Under the pieces are notes generated by a model. It was not told the DNA's origin. It searched no databases and saw nothing but the letters and a program-made list of their open reading frames with translations. Positions 63,792 through 64,000 of a DNA stretch of 64,000 nt are shown piece after piece (the first letter of the stretch is position 1; the number at the start of each line of letters is the position of its first letter). This stretch comes from Myxococcales bacterium. GTDB lineage: Bacteria > Myxococcota_A > Polyangia > Polyangiales > Polyangiaceae. Location of the stretch: the NCBI GenBank assembly GCA_903642325.1, contig CAHJWM010000026.1:1-64000 (forward strand), given 5' to 3'. Position numbers and translations under genes: made by a program.

Positions 63792-64000
63792 TTAGACCTC
63801 GCCCAGCGCGGGCTCGGGGGCTGCCCGTTGAGCCGCCTCCTCCTCGTCGAAAGCTCGTTGCAGCTTGGCGCGCGCGGCCGCGTCCAATGCCACGCGCGCC
63901 CGAACCTTCAGGCCGGCCGCCGCGAACAATCCGAGCCCGATCAAAGCCCACGCCGCCGCGCACGCAGAGCCCGTGGTCGCGACCAAACTCGCGTCCGCCG
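63792..64000 (-). CDS. C-terminal part of a small membrane protein (cut by window edge)
   Basis: The frame is open from the right edge to TAA at 63792. The visible 69 residues have one hydrophobic segment (C-A-A-A-W-A-L-I-G-L-G-L-F-A-A-A-G-L) and a charged, Ala/Glu-rich tail (L-Q-R-A-F-D-E-E-E-A-A). The stop lies immediately before the DUF58 start, so it belongs to the same operon. A TTG at 63986 is not a convincing start; the real one lies outside. No family can be assigned. Confidence 0.6.
   Translation of the reverse strand, partial: ADASLVATTGSACAAAWALIGLGLFAAAGLKVRARVALDAAARAKLQRAFDEEEAAQRAAPEPALGEV

Overview
The window is a high-GC, gene-dense piece of bacterial chromosome that looks like a deltaproteobacterial/Myxococcota genome, most likely of the Polyangiales (Sorangium/Labilithrix-like) side. 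Clues are the many lipoproteins, an MglA-type GTPase, a class II (B12-dependent) ribonucleotide reductase with a zinc ribbon, a HflX with the long N-terminal extension known from deltaproteobacteria, ECF-sigma and TPR modules, secreted glycoside hydrolases and a Lys/Ala-rich histone-like protein. This placement is inference from gene content; there is no rRNA in the window.

Left end (1-9.3 kb): the last ~107 codons of a tyrosine recombinase lie next to a tRNA-Pro(CGG) gene, with a strong hairpin terminator between them. Then come etfBA (minus) and, divergently, a tightly packed plus-strand run: nadB, a CPBP membrane protease, a patatin-like protein with an altered catalytic dyad, a lipoprotein with two Tudor/chromo-barrel-like repeats, a GH20 hexosaminidase and an SDR.

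9.4-22 kb: a small TPR-like lipoprotein, an AI-2E-family membrane protein, an XRE-cupin regulator, typA/bipA, a divergent SDR/TetR pair with a visible operator, hflX, a homoserine-kinase-like gene directly followed by a penicillin-acylase-family gene, and a convergent cytochrome P450.

22-33.5 kb: argH, an MglA-like GTPase overlapping a PocR-domain histidine kinase, thiL, a pair of overlapping lipoprotein genes (one a beta-propeller with a CxxCH motif), a GH16 lipoprotein, and an ECF sigma operon (secreted beta-rich protein, sigma factor, TPR membrane protein).

33.7-48 kb: nrdJ with a long upstream region that holds a perfect inverted pair of DnaA boxes, an M16 peptidase pair, a SEC-C protein, an unrecognised conserved-looking gene, a glutamine amidotransferase, an M3 oligopeptidase and acetoacetate-CoA ligase.

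48-64 kb: a small membrane protein; a plsB-mepA-DNA methyltransferase overlapping run; a large lipoprotein; a DJ-1/PfpI-like protein without its cysteine; ilvE; and a Bat-like cluster (DUF58, BatA-like VWA, 1008-aa VWA protein) interrupted by a DUF1415 gene and a 65-aa histone-H1-like gene. The window ends inside a small membrane protein gene. No CRISPR, IS element, rRNA or complete prophage was seen.
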